Source: Pueribacillus sp041725775
Lineage (GTDB): Bacteria; Bacillota; Bacilli; Bacillales; UBA6769
Assembly: GCF_041725775.1 (NCBI RefSeq)
Contig: NZ_JBEUEL010000002.1
Location: 124,001-188,000, forward strand
Length of the DNA: 64,000 nt
Direction: 5' to 3'
Shown here in pieces: positions 44,280 to 53,235 of this stretch (positions are counted from its first letter, which is position 1; each line of letters starts with the position of its first letter). The notes under the pieces are model-generated. The model saw only the letters and a program-made list of their open reading frames with translations, searched no databases and was not told the origin of the DNA. Made by a program: the position numbers and the translations under genes.

Positions 44280-46835
44280 TTACAAGCCGCATTTAAGCTG
44301 AGCTCCACAGCTTGTACACGTATTACATCCACCAATATCTTCTACTTCACCTACACGGCAAACAGGACAAGTGTTTCCAATTTCAGATCCAATTGTCACT
44401 TCTGTACTTTTTAACGGAGCAATTGTGTCAACGAGAACAACTTTATTTGAAGTCTCTGTAGTTCCGTCTTCTTCTTCGAATGTATTTTCCTCTGCAGTCA
44501 AAGACAAGACTTGAGCATCCCGACTACCATCAACATAAACGGTTCCGCCTTTCGCTCCACCACGATAGAGGCGCTCATAGACTGCTTCAACTTGTTCGAC
44601 CGTATAGCCTTTCGGAGCATTTACCGTTTTACTAATCGAGCTATCAATCCATCGTTGAATCACACATTGTGTATCGGCATGCGCTTCTGGTGTTAACTCC
44701 ATCGCTGAAATGAACCACTCTGGTAAATGATCTGGATCCGCATCAGGATTGTTGTGTAAATATTCCTCAACAATTCCAGCTTTTACTTCAATAAACTTCC
44801 CTAAGCGACCACTTCGGAAGTAGGAGAATGAAAAGTATGGCTCTAATCCAGTTGACACCCCGACCATCGTTCCTGTTGAACCTGTTGGAGCCACCGTTAA
44901 TAAATGCGAATTCCGAATGCCATGTTCAACAATGCTAGAACGGATATCTTCGGGCATCGTCTGCATATATCCAGTTTCAGTAAATGCCTGTCTCAACTTC
45001 TTCGTTTCTTCCTCTGTTTCACCAACTAAAAATGGAAAACTTCCTTTTTCCTTTGCAAGTTCAACAGATGTTCGATATGCCGTTGTTGCGATCGTTTCAA
45101 AAATTTCGTCCGTTAATTGATTTCCTTCCTTCGATCCATATACAGTTTCACAATAAATGAGCAGATCATGCAAACCCATGACACCTAAACCGATTCGTCT
45201 TTCTCCTAACGCTTGACGTTTATTTTCCTCAAGAAAGTAAGGTGTCGCATCAATGACATTATCTTGCATTCGTACGCCAACCTCGACTGTACGCTTCAAT
45301 TTATCAAAGTCAATGGTTTTATTTTCTTTATCCGCCATTTGTGCTAAATTTACAGCTGCTAAATTACAGACAGAATATGGAGCAAGTGGCTGTTCACCAC
45401 ACGGATTAGTCGCGACAACCTTTTGACCATATGCAGTTGCATTCGTCTTGTCGTTTGCATTATCGATAAAAAATATACCTGGCTCGGCTGAATATGTCGC
45501 ACAAATGTTAATTAAGTTCCAAAGCTCTTTAGCTTTAATTTTACGGTAAACGCGTACAGGGAAACCTCTCTTCTCCCATTCACGAACATCCCCGCACTTA
45601 TGCCATTCTTCATTATAAATAGCCATTTGTTCTTCATTATAATGCTCTACATCAGGAAAGCGCAGTTCATATTCACCATCAGTTTCCACCGCTTCCATAA
45701 ATTCTTTCGTTAAACAGACAGATATGTTAGCCCCAGTTAAAAACTCTGGATGATGGACAGAATATGTTCCACCCGTCTTTAGCTTTTCTTCCGCTTCTTG
45801 AATGATTCGAGCGTTAAAACCACCTTGTCCTGGAATGTTTTTATAATTCACAATCCCTTGATACATCGCTTCTTCTGTTTCTGAAAGCGGGGTAAATTTT
45901 AATTTTTCATGTGCTAATTGTTTAATTTGTTCATCATTTGTAGTTTCAATTAAAAAACGAAGAATTCTCGGGTTTTGCATTTTTGAAATAATAAATTCAA
46001 TAATATCCGGATGCCAGTCGGCGAGCATTATCATTTGTGCACCGCGTCTTGAACCGCCTTGTTCAACGAGGTGGGTTAACTTTGCGATATCGTCTAACCA
46101 TGAAACTGAACCAGACGATTTACCGTTAACTCCTTTCGCCAATGTATTTCTCGGTCTTAATGTTGAGCCGTTCGTTCCGACTCCCCCACCACGACTCATA
46201 ATCTCCATTACTTGTTTGCGATGGTCAGAAATTCCTTCACGTGAATCTGGAACATATGGCATGACGTAGCAATTAAAATACGTTACGTCTGTGTTAGAAC
46301 CAGCACCATAAATAACTCGTCCTGCCGGGATAAAATTCAGAGAAACAAGTTCATGATAAAACTTTTCTGTCCATTCTTTCCGTTTTTCTTCTGTTTTTTC
46401 AACGGATGCTAGCCCTGTTGCATTCCGTTTTGCAATTTGCTCATAAAAAATTTCGAGCGGCTTATCAATAATATCTAACGAACGGCGAACGAGGCCCGTC
46501 TTCATTTCCTCAGGATCATCTAAATTGTTACGGTATTCTTCATCAATACAGACTAGAGCTGTGTTTTCTATCCAATCGATTTCTTCAATAAAACCAAGTC
46601 CTCTCGCCGGAAAGGTCGGGTCTTCTTTTACTGTTAAAACAACAAAGTCTCCTACTTTTAATGTTGTTTTTTCAGTGTCTTTAAACGCATATCGATCAAG
46701 CATAACGAGGCGCGAAACGCCTTTATATGTAATTTTCATTTCTTCAGTAATTTCATGAACTTGCGGAAATAGCTGAATATCCTCATTCAGTCGTTTAATG
46801 TCTATTGTTTTCTCCTTTGTAAGTGTAATTGCCAT
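44280..46835 (-). CDS. nrdJ: Adenosylcobalamin-dependent ribonucleotide reductase (class II)
   Basis: It reduces ribonucleotides to deoxyribonucleotides using adenosylcobalamin, without oxygen. The 851-residue protein has the NPCGEQPL active-site motif (about 452-459), the allosteric/barrel blocks GGVGTNGSTLRP and APTGSTGTMVGVS, and a C-terminal cysteine tail CPVC...CNTCTSCG that resembles a zinc ribbon or redox relay. It is monocistronic. No cobalamin riboswitch was found upstream. Its location between darB and lipM breaks the B. subtilis order. Confidence 0.95.
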   Translation of the reverse strand: MAITLTKEKTIDIKRLNEDIQLFPQVHEITEEMKITYKGVSRLVMLDRYAFKDTEKTTLKVGDFVVLTVKEDPTFPARGLGFIEEIDWIENTALVCIDEEYRNNLDDPEEMKTGLVRRSLDIIDKPLEIFYEQIAKRNATGLASVEKTEEKRKEWTEKFYHELVSLNFIPAGRVIYGAGSNTDVTYFNCYVMPYVPDSREGISDHRKQVMEIMSRGGGVGTNGSTLRPRNTLAKGVNGKSSGSVSWLDDIAKLTHLVEQGGSRRGAQMIMLADWHPDIIEFIISKMQNPRILRFLIETTNDEQIKQLAHEKLKFTPLSETEEAMYQGIVNYKNIPGQGGFNARIIQEAEEKLKTGGTYSVHHPEFLTGANISVCLTKEFMEAVETDGEYELRFPDVEHYNEEQMAIYNEEWHKCGDVREWEKRGFPVRVYRKIKAKELWNLINICATYSAEPGIFFIDNANDKTNATAYGQKVVATNPCGEQPLAPYSVCNLAAVNLAQMADKENKTIDFDKLKRTVEVGVRMQDNVIDATPYFLEENKRQALGERRIGLGVMGLHDLLIYCETVYGSKEGNQLTDEIFETIATTAYRTSVELAKEKGSFPFLVGETEEETKKLRQAFTETGYMQTMPEDIRSSIVEHGIRNSHLLTVAPTGSTGTMVGVSTGLEPYFSFSYFRSGRLGKFIEVKAGIVEEYLHNNPDADPDHLPEWFISAMELTPEAHADTQCVIQRWIDSSISKTVNAPKGYTVEQVEAVYERLYRGGAKGGTVYVDGSRDAQVLSLTAEENTFEEEDGTTETSNKVVLVDTIAPLKSTEVTIGSEIGNTCPVCRVGEVEDIGGCNTCTSCGAQLKCGL

Positions 46836-46967
46836 AATTATCCTCCTCTGAATTTAATCCCAATTTACCTATATATATTTGTTAGTATTTGTCGAATCAT
46901 GATGAACACAACAAAGTGTGTTGAATTCATCATATCATAGAGGAATTTATAATGGCAATAAAAATAT

Positions 46968-46977
46968 CAATATATAG
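46968..46977. promoter_or_regulatory. Candidate NrdR-box core upstream of nrdJ
   Basis: CAATATATAG matches the NrdR core CWATATATWG at all ten positions. A second partial match (CTATATATTT, 46869-46878) lies 99 bases away, not at the usual paired spacing. An imperfect palindrome at 46899-46933 lies between them. The 46836-47136 gap otherwise shows no feature. The site is a pattern match only. Confidence 0.3.
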
Positions 46978-47136
46978 TATAAATCACTCTCCAACCACAC
47001 TACATATTGATGAAAGATCGAAAGAAATTCAAAATGTCAAATAAGTAAATCACTGAATAATGCAGAAAAAAGAAGGAAAGAAAACATATTTACAGCATAT
47101 TGTGTAATTTTTAACAAATACATCTGTTGTCTTTTT

Positions 47137-47970
47137 TTATTTTGCAAAATTCCACTCATCATTGGCGTAACGTTCTTTTTGAATTCGTTTGATTTCGCTT
47201 AATTGCGCTTCCGACAATTTGAATGGTTGCAATTTTATATTTAATCCCTTTTCAAAACCCATTTGAAAAGCATCAATCGCCTCATCGTACGTCATCGAAC
47301 GTCCAAGAAGCTCGTTCACCGTCACTGCTTTGTTTTTAAAGTTTGCCTGCATTTTGTTGCGAATGTCTTCTGATTGAAAATTAAACAAGTCGAACATTTT
47401 GTTTTCATCTATGTCAAATAAAATGACACCATGTTGCAAAATTACACCCTTCTGACGTGTTTGTGCACTGCCTGCAATTTTTTTTCCTTCAACAACAAGT
47501 TCATACCAAGATGGTGCGTCGAAACAAACAGCAGACTTTGGATTTTTTAAATTTAACTTGTCCTCTTCGCTCTCTGGAATTGAAAAATATGCATCTAAGT
47601 CAAGTTCACGGAATCCTTGAAGTATGCCTTCGGAAATAACGCGATACGCTTCAGTCACTGTGTTCGGCATGTTCGGATGTTGTTCCGAAACGATAACACT
47701 GTAAGTTAATTCATGTTCATGTAGCACTGCCCTTCCACCAGTCGGGCGTCTTACGAAACCTAATCCGTACTTTTCCACCGCTTCTAAATTAATTTCTTTA
47801 CGTGCCTTTTGAAAATATCCAATTGATAATGTCGCAGGATTCCAGCCATAAAAACGAATGACAGGTGGCATATCTCCTTCACTTTGCCAATGTAACAATG
47901 CTTCATCACAAGCCATATTAAACGATGGTGAACAGTGTCCAGAGTTTAAAAAAAGCCATGTCTCCTTCAT
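47137..47970 (-). CDS. lipM: Octanoyl-[GcvH]:protein N-octanoyltransferase / LipM
   Basis: LipM moves octanoate from ACP to GcvH in the Bacillus lipoylation relay; LipL then passes it to E2 proteins such as PdhC. The catalytic cysteine lies in SAVCFDAPSW (Cys149, close to Cys150 in B. subtilis), with conserved Lys in KKIAGSAQ (163-164) and RRPTGGRAVLH earlier. The 277-residue length is normal. It is divergent from yqhL, as in B. subtilis. Confidence 0.92.
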   Translation of the reverse strand: MKETWLFLNSGHCSPSFNMACDEALLHWQSEGDMPPVIRFYGWNPATLSIGYFQKARKEINLEAVEKYGLGFVRRPTGGRAVLHEHELTYSVIVSEQHPNMPNTVTEAYRVISEGILQGFRELDLDAYFSIPESEEDKLNLKNPKSAVCFDAPSWYELVVEGKKIAGSAQTRQKGVILQHGVILFDIDENKMFDLFNFQSEDIRNKMQANFKNKAVTVNELLGRSMTYDEAIDAFQMGFEKGLNIKLQPFKLSEAQLSEIKRIQKERYANDEWNFAK

Positions 47971-48145
47971 CGTATCTCATTCCTTTACTTTGTTTATATA
48001 ATTGTTCCGGCAATTTTTATATCTATTCTTAATCATAACAGGATGACACCAGCTGTTACAATTAACTGCGACAAACAATTGAATTTATTTGAATAACAGA
48101 TATAATTTTACCTAGAGTAGATAAGTTAGATTTGCGAATGGGAGC

Positions 48146-48535
48146 GTGGCTTTTTTGACGTTATTATGGATCACAATTTTAATGGTTCTAGGTTACCTTG
48201 GATATGTGGGTATTTCTAGATGGATGCAAAATCGTTATTTAAAGAAACTTTCACAAGATGAGTTTATAAAAGGATATCGAAAAGCGCAGCTTATCGATGT
48301 TCGAGAGGAAAAAGAATTCGATAACGGCCATATTTTAGGTGCTAGAAACATTCCTGCTTCACAACTTCGAATGCGTTTCTCAGAAATTCGGAAAGATAAA
48401 CCAGTCTATCTATATTGTGAAGGCAGCGTCCGAAGCAGACAAGCAGCCCGGTTTCTAAAACGTAAAGGATATAATCAGCTTCATTATTTAGACGGTGGCT
48501 TTCGAAAATGGACTGGCAAAGTTAAGTCAAAGTGA
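48146..48535 (+). CDS. yqhL: Rhodanese-like membrane protein YqhL
   Basis: An N-terminal membrane helix (about residues 3-22) anchors a rhodanese domain with catalytic cysteine in YCEGSVRSRQAARFL (about residue 92). It may handle sulfane sulfur, but the substrate is unknown. The ribosome site GGGAG (48138-48142 area) fits GTG 48146 poorly and TTG 48155 better, so the start is uncertain by three codons. It is divergent from lipM. Confidence 0.85.
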   Translation: MAFLTLLWITILMVLGYLGYVGISRWMQNRYLKKLSQDEFIKGYRKAQLIDVREEKEFDNGHILGARNIPASQLRMRFSEIRKDKPVYLYCEGSVRSRQAARFLKRKGYNQLHYLDGGFRKWTGKVKSK

Positions 48536-48558
48536 CTTCGCTATGAGGTCACTTTTTT
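48529..48558 (+). terminator. Terminator of yqhL
   Basis: AAAGTGAC/GTCACTTT, an 8-bp perfect stem that overlaps the yqhL stop codon, is followed by T's. Confidence 0.85.
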
Positions 48559-48609
48559 ATTTTCTTTAGGATGTTTTATAAGAAATTGTTTTTAACGATA
48601 TCGACAAAC

Positions 48610-48760
48610 TGTGTAATAAGTACTACTTCGCTTCAGAAATACACTTCGCTTTCAGCGGGAATGATGAATCGAGGATGTAATGTACCGGGTTTACTCTCAA
48701 TACAGCATACTCGACGTAGCATTGTTTGAGTCCTGTCGCAACGTCTGGAAATGTGATTAC
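48610..48760. repeat. Decayed intergenic repeat (Bacillaceae type)
   Basis: The 48559-48941 noncoding gap contains TACACTTCGCTTTCAGCGGG (48651-48670 region), a tract like a common Bacillaceae intergenic repeat, followed by GAGG and GAGTC...CAACGTCTGG. Its reverse complement shares the order CAGACG...GACTC...GAGG/CTCG...AAGT with 40650-40790. No coding sequence is supported. Confidence 0.35.
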
Positions 48761-48813
48761 TCTTCCCACCTTACAGATTTACACTAATACATCCTGTACG
48801 GTGTAGTTACGTT

Positions 48814-48854
48814 CACAAATTTTCTAAAAAGAACCCCTTTTTAGAAAATCTGTG
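48814..48854. repeat. Long hairpin with 18-bp stem upstream of yqhH
   Basis: Arms at 48814-48831 and 48837-48854 pair at 17 of 18 positions around a five-base loop (AACCC). Neither side has a clear T-run after the stem, so it is not a normal terminator. It lies 87 bases before yqhH. Function unknown. Confidence 0.6.
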
Positions 48855-48941
48855 TGCATATCGATGACACTAGCTTTTGTTAAAATCTTTTTTTTTGGAC
48901 ACGATAAAAATGGTCATAGTTTTCATGTAGGAGTTGTTTTC

Positions 48942-50615
48942 ATGATTACGATTCATTTTGATAATGAATGGGAACAGAATTTTTTAAAACGATTTTCTAA
49001 TGAAGGCCCTTGGGATAATTGGGAAATTGCAAAGCTAGCACTAGATGCTGAGGAAGAGCTAGCAATTCCATCTTTTGATGGATTACAAGCTCCGAAACAT
49101 TTACCAAACCTATCGATATTGCCACATCAATTAAATACTGCAAAACAAGTTGTCGAACAAATGAACGGAAAAGCAATCCTAGCAGATGAAGTTGGACTTG
49201 GAAAAACAATTGAAGCTGGACTTATTCTAAAAGAGTATATGATTCGTGGTCTCGTCAAAAAAGTACTTATCCTCGTCCCCGCTTCTCTCGTTCTACAATG
49301 GGTGTTCGAATTAAATGATAAATTTTACATCCCAGCTATTCCACAAAAAAAAGCATACATGTGGGAACAGTACGATGTTATTGTTTCATCTATAGACACA
49401 GCAAAAAGAAGTCCACACCGCGACATCATTTTCTCACAAGATTGGGATTTTATTATTGTCGATGAAGCACACAAATTAAAAAATCGCAAAACAAAAAACT
49501 ATGACTTTGTACAACAATTAAAAAAACGATTTTGTTTATTGCTAACTGCCACACCGATTCAAAATAAACTTGAAGAAGTATTCAATTTAGTTTCTTTGCT
49601 TAAGCCAGGTTATTTAGGAAATCTTGATGAATTTCATCAAGAGTTTAATCCAAAAAAACGAACACAAGAAGATGAAAAAAAATTAAAAATGCTCATTCAA
49701 AATGTGATGATCCGAAATCGCCGAGAAGAAACGGGATTAGATTGGCCAACACGACATGTTAAAAATATAACGATTACATTTAGCGAAGTCGAAAAAAACA
49801 TTTATAACAAAATTACGTCAGCAAAGCAAAATGAATTATTATCTGAACATCAACTATCAACATTAACACTTCAACGAGAAATTTGTTCAAGCCGCGAAGC
49901 TTTATTCGTCACGTTAAAAAAGATGGCGGAAAAAGAGGCAATGAATGACGTTGCAAAACAATTTGCTTTTGAACTTATCGAAGACGTTCAAAACATACGT
50001 GACCATGCAAAAGCGAAAAAACTGATAGAGCTTGTAAAAGAAATTAATAGTAAAGTAATTGTTTTTACAGAATACCGAGCGACTCAACTATATTTACAAT
50101 GGTACTTACAACAGCATGGGATTAGCTCAGTCCCGTTTAGAGGCGGCTTTAAGCGAAGTAAAAAAGATTGGATGACTCAGCTCTTTAAAAATCACGCTCA
50201 AGTGTTAATTGCAACAGAAGCTGGTGGAGAAGGAATTAACCTTCAATTTTGTCAACACGTCATCAACTACGATTTACCTTGGAATCCGATGAGAATTGAA
50301 CAGCGAATCGGACGCATTCACCGTATCGGCCAAGAAAAAGACGTCCACATTTACAATTTTACAATTGAAAATACGATTGAAGAACACATTCTCGATTTAC
50401 TATATGACAAAATACAGCTGTTTGAAAACACGATTGGTCAGCTTGACGACATTCTAGCAAAGCTCGATTTAAAAAATATTGAAAGCTACGTAAACGAAAT
50501 CTTTTTACATTCGGAGAGCGAAGGCGAAATAAAAATTAAAATGGATAATTTATCGGAGTTAATCAATTTTCAACGCCAGCTCGTGGAGGAGAAACAACAA
50601 GATGCAGCAACATGA
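48942..50615 (+). CDS. yqhH: SNF2-family helicase YqhH
   Basis: The 557-residue protein has the same length as B. subtilis YqhH. SNF2 motifs run in order: I DEVGLGKTIEAGLIL (about 72-86), II DEAHK, III TATPIQN, and C-terminal RecA motifs with GGEGINLQ and RIGRIHRIGQ. It is probably a nucleic-acid-dependent ATPase; its target is unknown. ATG 48942 has TAGGAG upstream, while the frame extends open to 48852 without one. It overlaps yqhG by 14 bases. Confidence 0.9.
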   Translation: MITIHFDNEWEQNFLKRFSNEGPWDNWEIAKLALDAEEELAIPSFDGLQAPKHLPNLSILPHQLNTAKQVVEQMNGKAILADEVGLGKTIEAGLILKEYMIRGLVKKVLILVPASLVLQWVFELNDKFYIPAIPQKKAYMWEQYDVIVSSIDTAKRSPHRDIIFSQDWDFIIVDEAHKLKNRKTKNYDFVQQLKKRFCLLLTATPIQNKLEEVFNLVSLLKPGYLGNLDEFHQEFNPKKRTQEDEKKLKMLIQNVMIRNRREETGLDWPTRHVKNITITFSEVEKNIYNKITSAKQNELLSEHQLSTLTLQREICSSREALFVTLKKMAEKEAMNDVAKQFAFELIEDVQNIRDHAKAKKLIELVKEINSKVIVFTEYRATQLYLQWYLQQHGISSVPFRGGFKRSKKDWMTQLFKNHAQVLIATEAGGEGINLQFCQHVINYDLPWNPMRIEQRIGRIHRIGQEKDVHIYNFTIENTIEEHILDLLYDKIQLFENTIGQLDDILAKLDLKNIESYVNEIFLHSESEGEIKIKMDNLSELINFQRQLVEEKQQDAAT

Positions 50616-51390
50616 CATCCATCATTATTTAGAACGATACTTTAAAGCGAATGGTTGTGAAATTACAAGAAATGAAGATGGACTACTCGCAGTAAAGCTA
50701 ACGGTTGAACTTGATAAATTGCTAATGAATCGCCCTTTTTATTGGCATTATATTGAGAAAACAGGCAGAGTTGCTGAACCGATGACGTTAACATTTCTTA
50801 CGAAAAAAATAGAAAATGAAAACGGGGAGTTTATTCACGTAGGTTCCCCTCGCTTGCACCAAATTTTTCAAGCTGCAAAAAAAACAGCTGCTTACATTAG
50901 GCTCTATGAACATGTGCAAGGATCTGAAACCGCTTATATGCCTCTCGTCCCGTGGCTCATGTTAAACGTAAAAATCTCATACATCTCCGACCGTAAAAAA
51001 AATCACCTACAATCGTTCGGTTTACAACTTATAACCGGCCAAGTGTGTACGAATGTTATCGAACAGCTAGAGCATCTCCGATTAACACCGAAACTTCCAG
51101 ATTTCTCATTTCCGCTTACTCCATTAATTAAACCGAAAAGCGGCATAAACCGAATCAAAAATCAAATCTATGCACAAATTGAAAATGACGACCATGAATG
51201 GGCAGAAGAAGCAAAAAAAAGATGGGCGAATGACTTGAATTTACTTGAACGCTTTTACGAAAATAAAGAGAAAACCGAAGCCTATTACAATGAAAAAAAA
51301 GCGCTTCAAACTCAATATGAACCGTACGTTAATATTGAAGTAATCAACGGAGGCATTCTCTATTTGCATAACAATCGAAATTTATCGTAA
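50602..51390 (+). CDS. yqhG: YqhG family protein
   Basis: The 262-residue protein belongs to the YqhG family, always found with yqhH. It is charged and cytoplasmic, with a helical, Lys/Glu-rich C-terminal third (about 190-245). No enzyme motif is recognised. Overlap with yqhH and GGAGGA inside the yqhH end indicate translational coupling, so it may act as a partner of the helicase. It ends before a shared terminator. Confidence 0.85.
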   Translation: MQQHDIHHYLERYFKANGCEITRNEDGLLAVKLTVELDKLLMNRPFYWHYIEKTGRVAEPMTLTFLTKKIENENGEFIHVGSPRLHQIFQAAKKTAAYIRLYEHVQGSETAYMPLVPWLMLNVKISYISDRKKNHLQSFGLQLITGQVCTNVIEQLEHLRLTPKLPDFSFPLTPLIKPKSGINRIKNQIYAQIENDDHEWAEEAKKRWANDLNLLERFYENKEKTEAYYNEKKALQTQYEPYVNIEVINGGILYLHNNRNLS

Positions 51391-51394
51391 ATAA

Positions 51395-51431
51395 AAAGAC
51401 CACATGAGAACAAAAAATCTCAGTGGTCTTT
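51395..51431. terminator. Bidirectional terminator between yqhG and yqgW
   Basis: AAAGACCAC/GTGGTCTTT with inner TGAGA/TCTCA pairing forms an extended stem. T-rich flanks exist on both strands. Confidence 0.8.
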
Positions 51432-51509
51432 ACATTACCAGTAAAACGATGTAACGTTAAACTACGTTTTATATTGAGTAGCGTTGAAACCGGACTTTTT
51501 AAACACCTT

Positions 51510-51695
51510 TTAAAGTGGTGAAGGTGCTCCGCCTCCTTGAAACACATCAATAAATGTCATTACGCTAAACCAGCCAAAAACTACGACCGCTAAAAGTGCA
51601 AACACTAAGCCCAGCATATTTTTTTTGCGTAATTCCCGAAAAATTGCAACGAGACCTAACAATGCTATAAGCATAAAAATAATTGCAAGAGCCAT
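51510..51695 (-). CDS. yqgW: YqgW small membrane protein (DUF2759)
   Basis: The 61-residue protein has two hydrophobic helices and the DUF2759 pattern (RELRKKNMLGLVFALLAVVVFGWFSV, residues 21-46, here summarised). Its tail is GGGAPSPL. Function unknown. AAAGGAGA precedes ATG 51695. It is the first of the yqgW-yqgX-yqgY neighbourhood, in the same order as B. subtilis. Confidence 0.78.
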   Translation of the reverse strand: MALAIIFMLIALLGLVAIFRELRKKNMLGLVFALLAVVVFGWFSVMTFIDVFQGGGAPSPL

Positions 51696-51952
51696 GACTG
51701 TTCTCCTTTCAAGTGTTTTCCCTATTATTCCCTTAAATCAACTTATACATGCAGAAACTAAATAGGTGTATCCGAAACATATTCTACCTGTTTTTACTTC
51801 ATTTGTCGAGATCTCATCAATTTCATCTATCCATTTCGTTATAATTTTAATAAATACGTAACAAATCTATTTTTAAAATCTGAATTAAGTTCGTATATAG
51901 TGTAAAATGGTTTTTGACTTACTTCGTTACATTCATTAAGGAGGGACTTATA

Positions 51953-52585
51953 TTGAATTGGAAGCAAGTTCCAGTCGGACCTTTACAGGAAAATGCATAT
52001 ATCATTTGGAATGATGAAAAGCAAGCATTAATCGTTGATCCAGGCAGTGAAGGTCAACGGATCATTCAAATCGTACAAAACTTTAATGTAAAGCCACTCG
52101 CCATCTTACTTACTCATGCCCACTTTGATCATATTGGTGCGGTTGACGACGTTCGTGATGAATTTGCAATTCCTGTATACATTCATGAAAAAGAACAAGA
52201 TTGGCTTGATGATCCAAATAAAAACGGTTCAGCACGGTTCCCGCTCGGGCACATTACAGCTAGAAAAGCCGAACACATGATTACCGGTGAGCAAATTTTA
52301 ACGATCGGGCACTTTACTGCAAAAGTATTCGAAACACCTGGACACTCTCCAGGTAGTATTTCGTTTTACTTCGAAAATGGAAATGTCGTTTTTTCAGGTG
52401 ATACCCTTTTCCAAGGGAGTATCGGACGTACGGATTTGCCCTTTGGAAATTATGAACAACTCATGAATAGCATTCATGACAAATTACTTACACTTCCTGA
52501 ACATACGATCGTTTGCTCTGGGCATGGGCCCGAAACATCAATAGAAAACGAAATGAACGCTAATCCTTTTCTGTCTGGCTTCTAA
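51953..52585 (+). CDS. yqgX: Metallo-beta-lactamase fold hydrolase YqgX (glyoxalase II-like)
   Basis: The 210-residue MBL protein has the zinc motif THAHFDH (about residues 56-62), GHSPGS and the C-terminal GHG metal ligands, as in glyoxalase II and related thioester hydrolases. The open frame begins at 51914, but GGAGG lies just before TTG 51953, giving almost the B. subtilis length (211). The substrate is not certain. Confidence 0.88.
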   Translation: MNWKQVPVGPLQENAYIIWNDEKQALIVDPGSEGQRIIQIVQNFNVKPLAILLTHAHFDHIGAVDDVRDEFAIPVYIHEKEQDWLDDPNKNGSARFPLGHITARKAEHMITGEQILTIGHFTAKVFETPGHSPGSISFYFENGNVVFSGDTLFQGSIGRTDLPFGNYEQLMNSIHDKLLTLPEHTIVCSGHGPETSIENEMNANPFLSGF

Positions 52586-52646
52586 TCAAACGAAAACAGA
52601 CATAGAGCCTTGTCGGTTCCCACTTTATCGACATAAAAAATAGAAA

Positions 52647-52677
52647 AAAGACGAAGTTGATGAACGACTTCGTCTTT
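52647..52677. terminator. Bidirectional terminator between yqgX and yqgY
   Basis: The 11-bp perfect stem AAAGACGAAGT/ACTTCGTCTTT has a nine-base loop with A/T-rich flanks. Confidence 0.85.
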
Positions 52678-52699
52678 CATATTTTTTAAATCATATAAA

Positions 52700-52927
52700 T
52701 TAAGCCATAACAAAAACTGTCCAGTATGTAAATCCTGCCATAAAAAGTGTTAAGTATGCACCGAAGAGATACATATATACCCGTTCCGATAAATTTAAAT
52801 ATCCAAGTGCTATAAATACAATCGTTTGTGCTAGAAATAGCATGGCCATGTTATCTAAATCGCCTAGAAAAGCCATAATTGCAATCATCGCAGTCCAAAA
52901 TCCTAAAACACGAAACATACGAGCCAC
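52700..52927 (-). CDS. yqgY: YqgY small membrane protein (DUF2626)
   Basis: The 75-residue protein has three hydrophobic segments and the DUF2626 signature MARMFRVLGFWTAMIA at the start and YWTVFVMA at the end. Function unknown. AGGGAGG lies upstream of ATG 52927. It is monocistronic between a terminator and tRNA-Gln. Confidence 0.82.
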   Translation of the reverse strand: MARMFRVLGFWTAMIAIMAFLGDLDNMAMLFLAQTIVFIALGYLNLSERVYMYLFGAYLTLFMAGFTYWTVFVMA

Positions 52928-53040
52928 TTACGTTCCCTCCTTCACTACCTATCTTTAAATTCCATTATATATGAGTCAACTTCTAATTGTAAATGCCCAT
53001 ACAAAAAAATATGGCAAACTTGTGTCAAATTTAAGGAGAT

Positions 53041-53115
53041 TGGCTGGGCTAGCTGGATTCGAACCAACGCATCACGGAGTCAAAGTCCGTTGCCTTACCG
53101 CTTGGCTATAGCCCA
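53041..53115 (-). tRNA. tRNA-Gln(UUG)
   Basis: On the minus strand the 75-nt gene folds as a cloverleaf: acceptor TGGGCTA/TAGCCCA with discriminator G, D-arm with AGC...GGTAAGGC, anticodon stem ACGGA/TCCGT with loop CTTTGAC (anticodon TTG at 53083-53081), and T-arm with TTCGAAT. The 3' CCA is encoded. It lies divergent to and just ahead of comGA. Confidence 0.95.
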
Positions 53116-53170
53116 ACGACAGTTTTTATTATGAGCAAAATTCCAAAAAAAATACAAAAATTCTCAGTAG

Positions 53171-53183
53171 AAAAAAGGATTTT
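53171..53183 (+). promoter_or_regulatory. Candidate ComK AT-box upstream of comGA
   Basis: AAAA-AAGGA-TTTT matches the ComK box AAAAN5TTTT exactly, 53 bases before comGA. A degenerate partner (AAAT-ACAAA-AATT, 53150-53162, 5 of 8 positions) lies 8 bases upstream, one of the known inter-box spacings. Confidence 0.5.
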
Positions 53184-53235
53184 AACGAAAGATGACGAAT
53201 AATTTATGTACAAAATTAAAAAGGATGGTGATGAT

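Noticed and set aside
46836..47136. Possible cobalamin riboswitch for nrdJ
   Set aside because: None of the conserved B12-aptamer blocks are present on the minus strand.
48559..48941. Possible relic of the gcvT glycine riboswitch
   Set aside because: No GGAGAG-type glycine-aptamer core was found.
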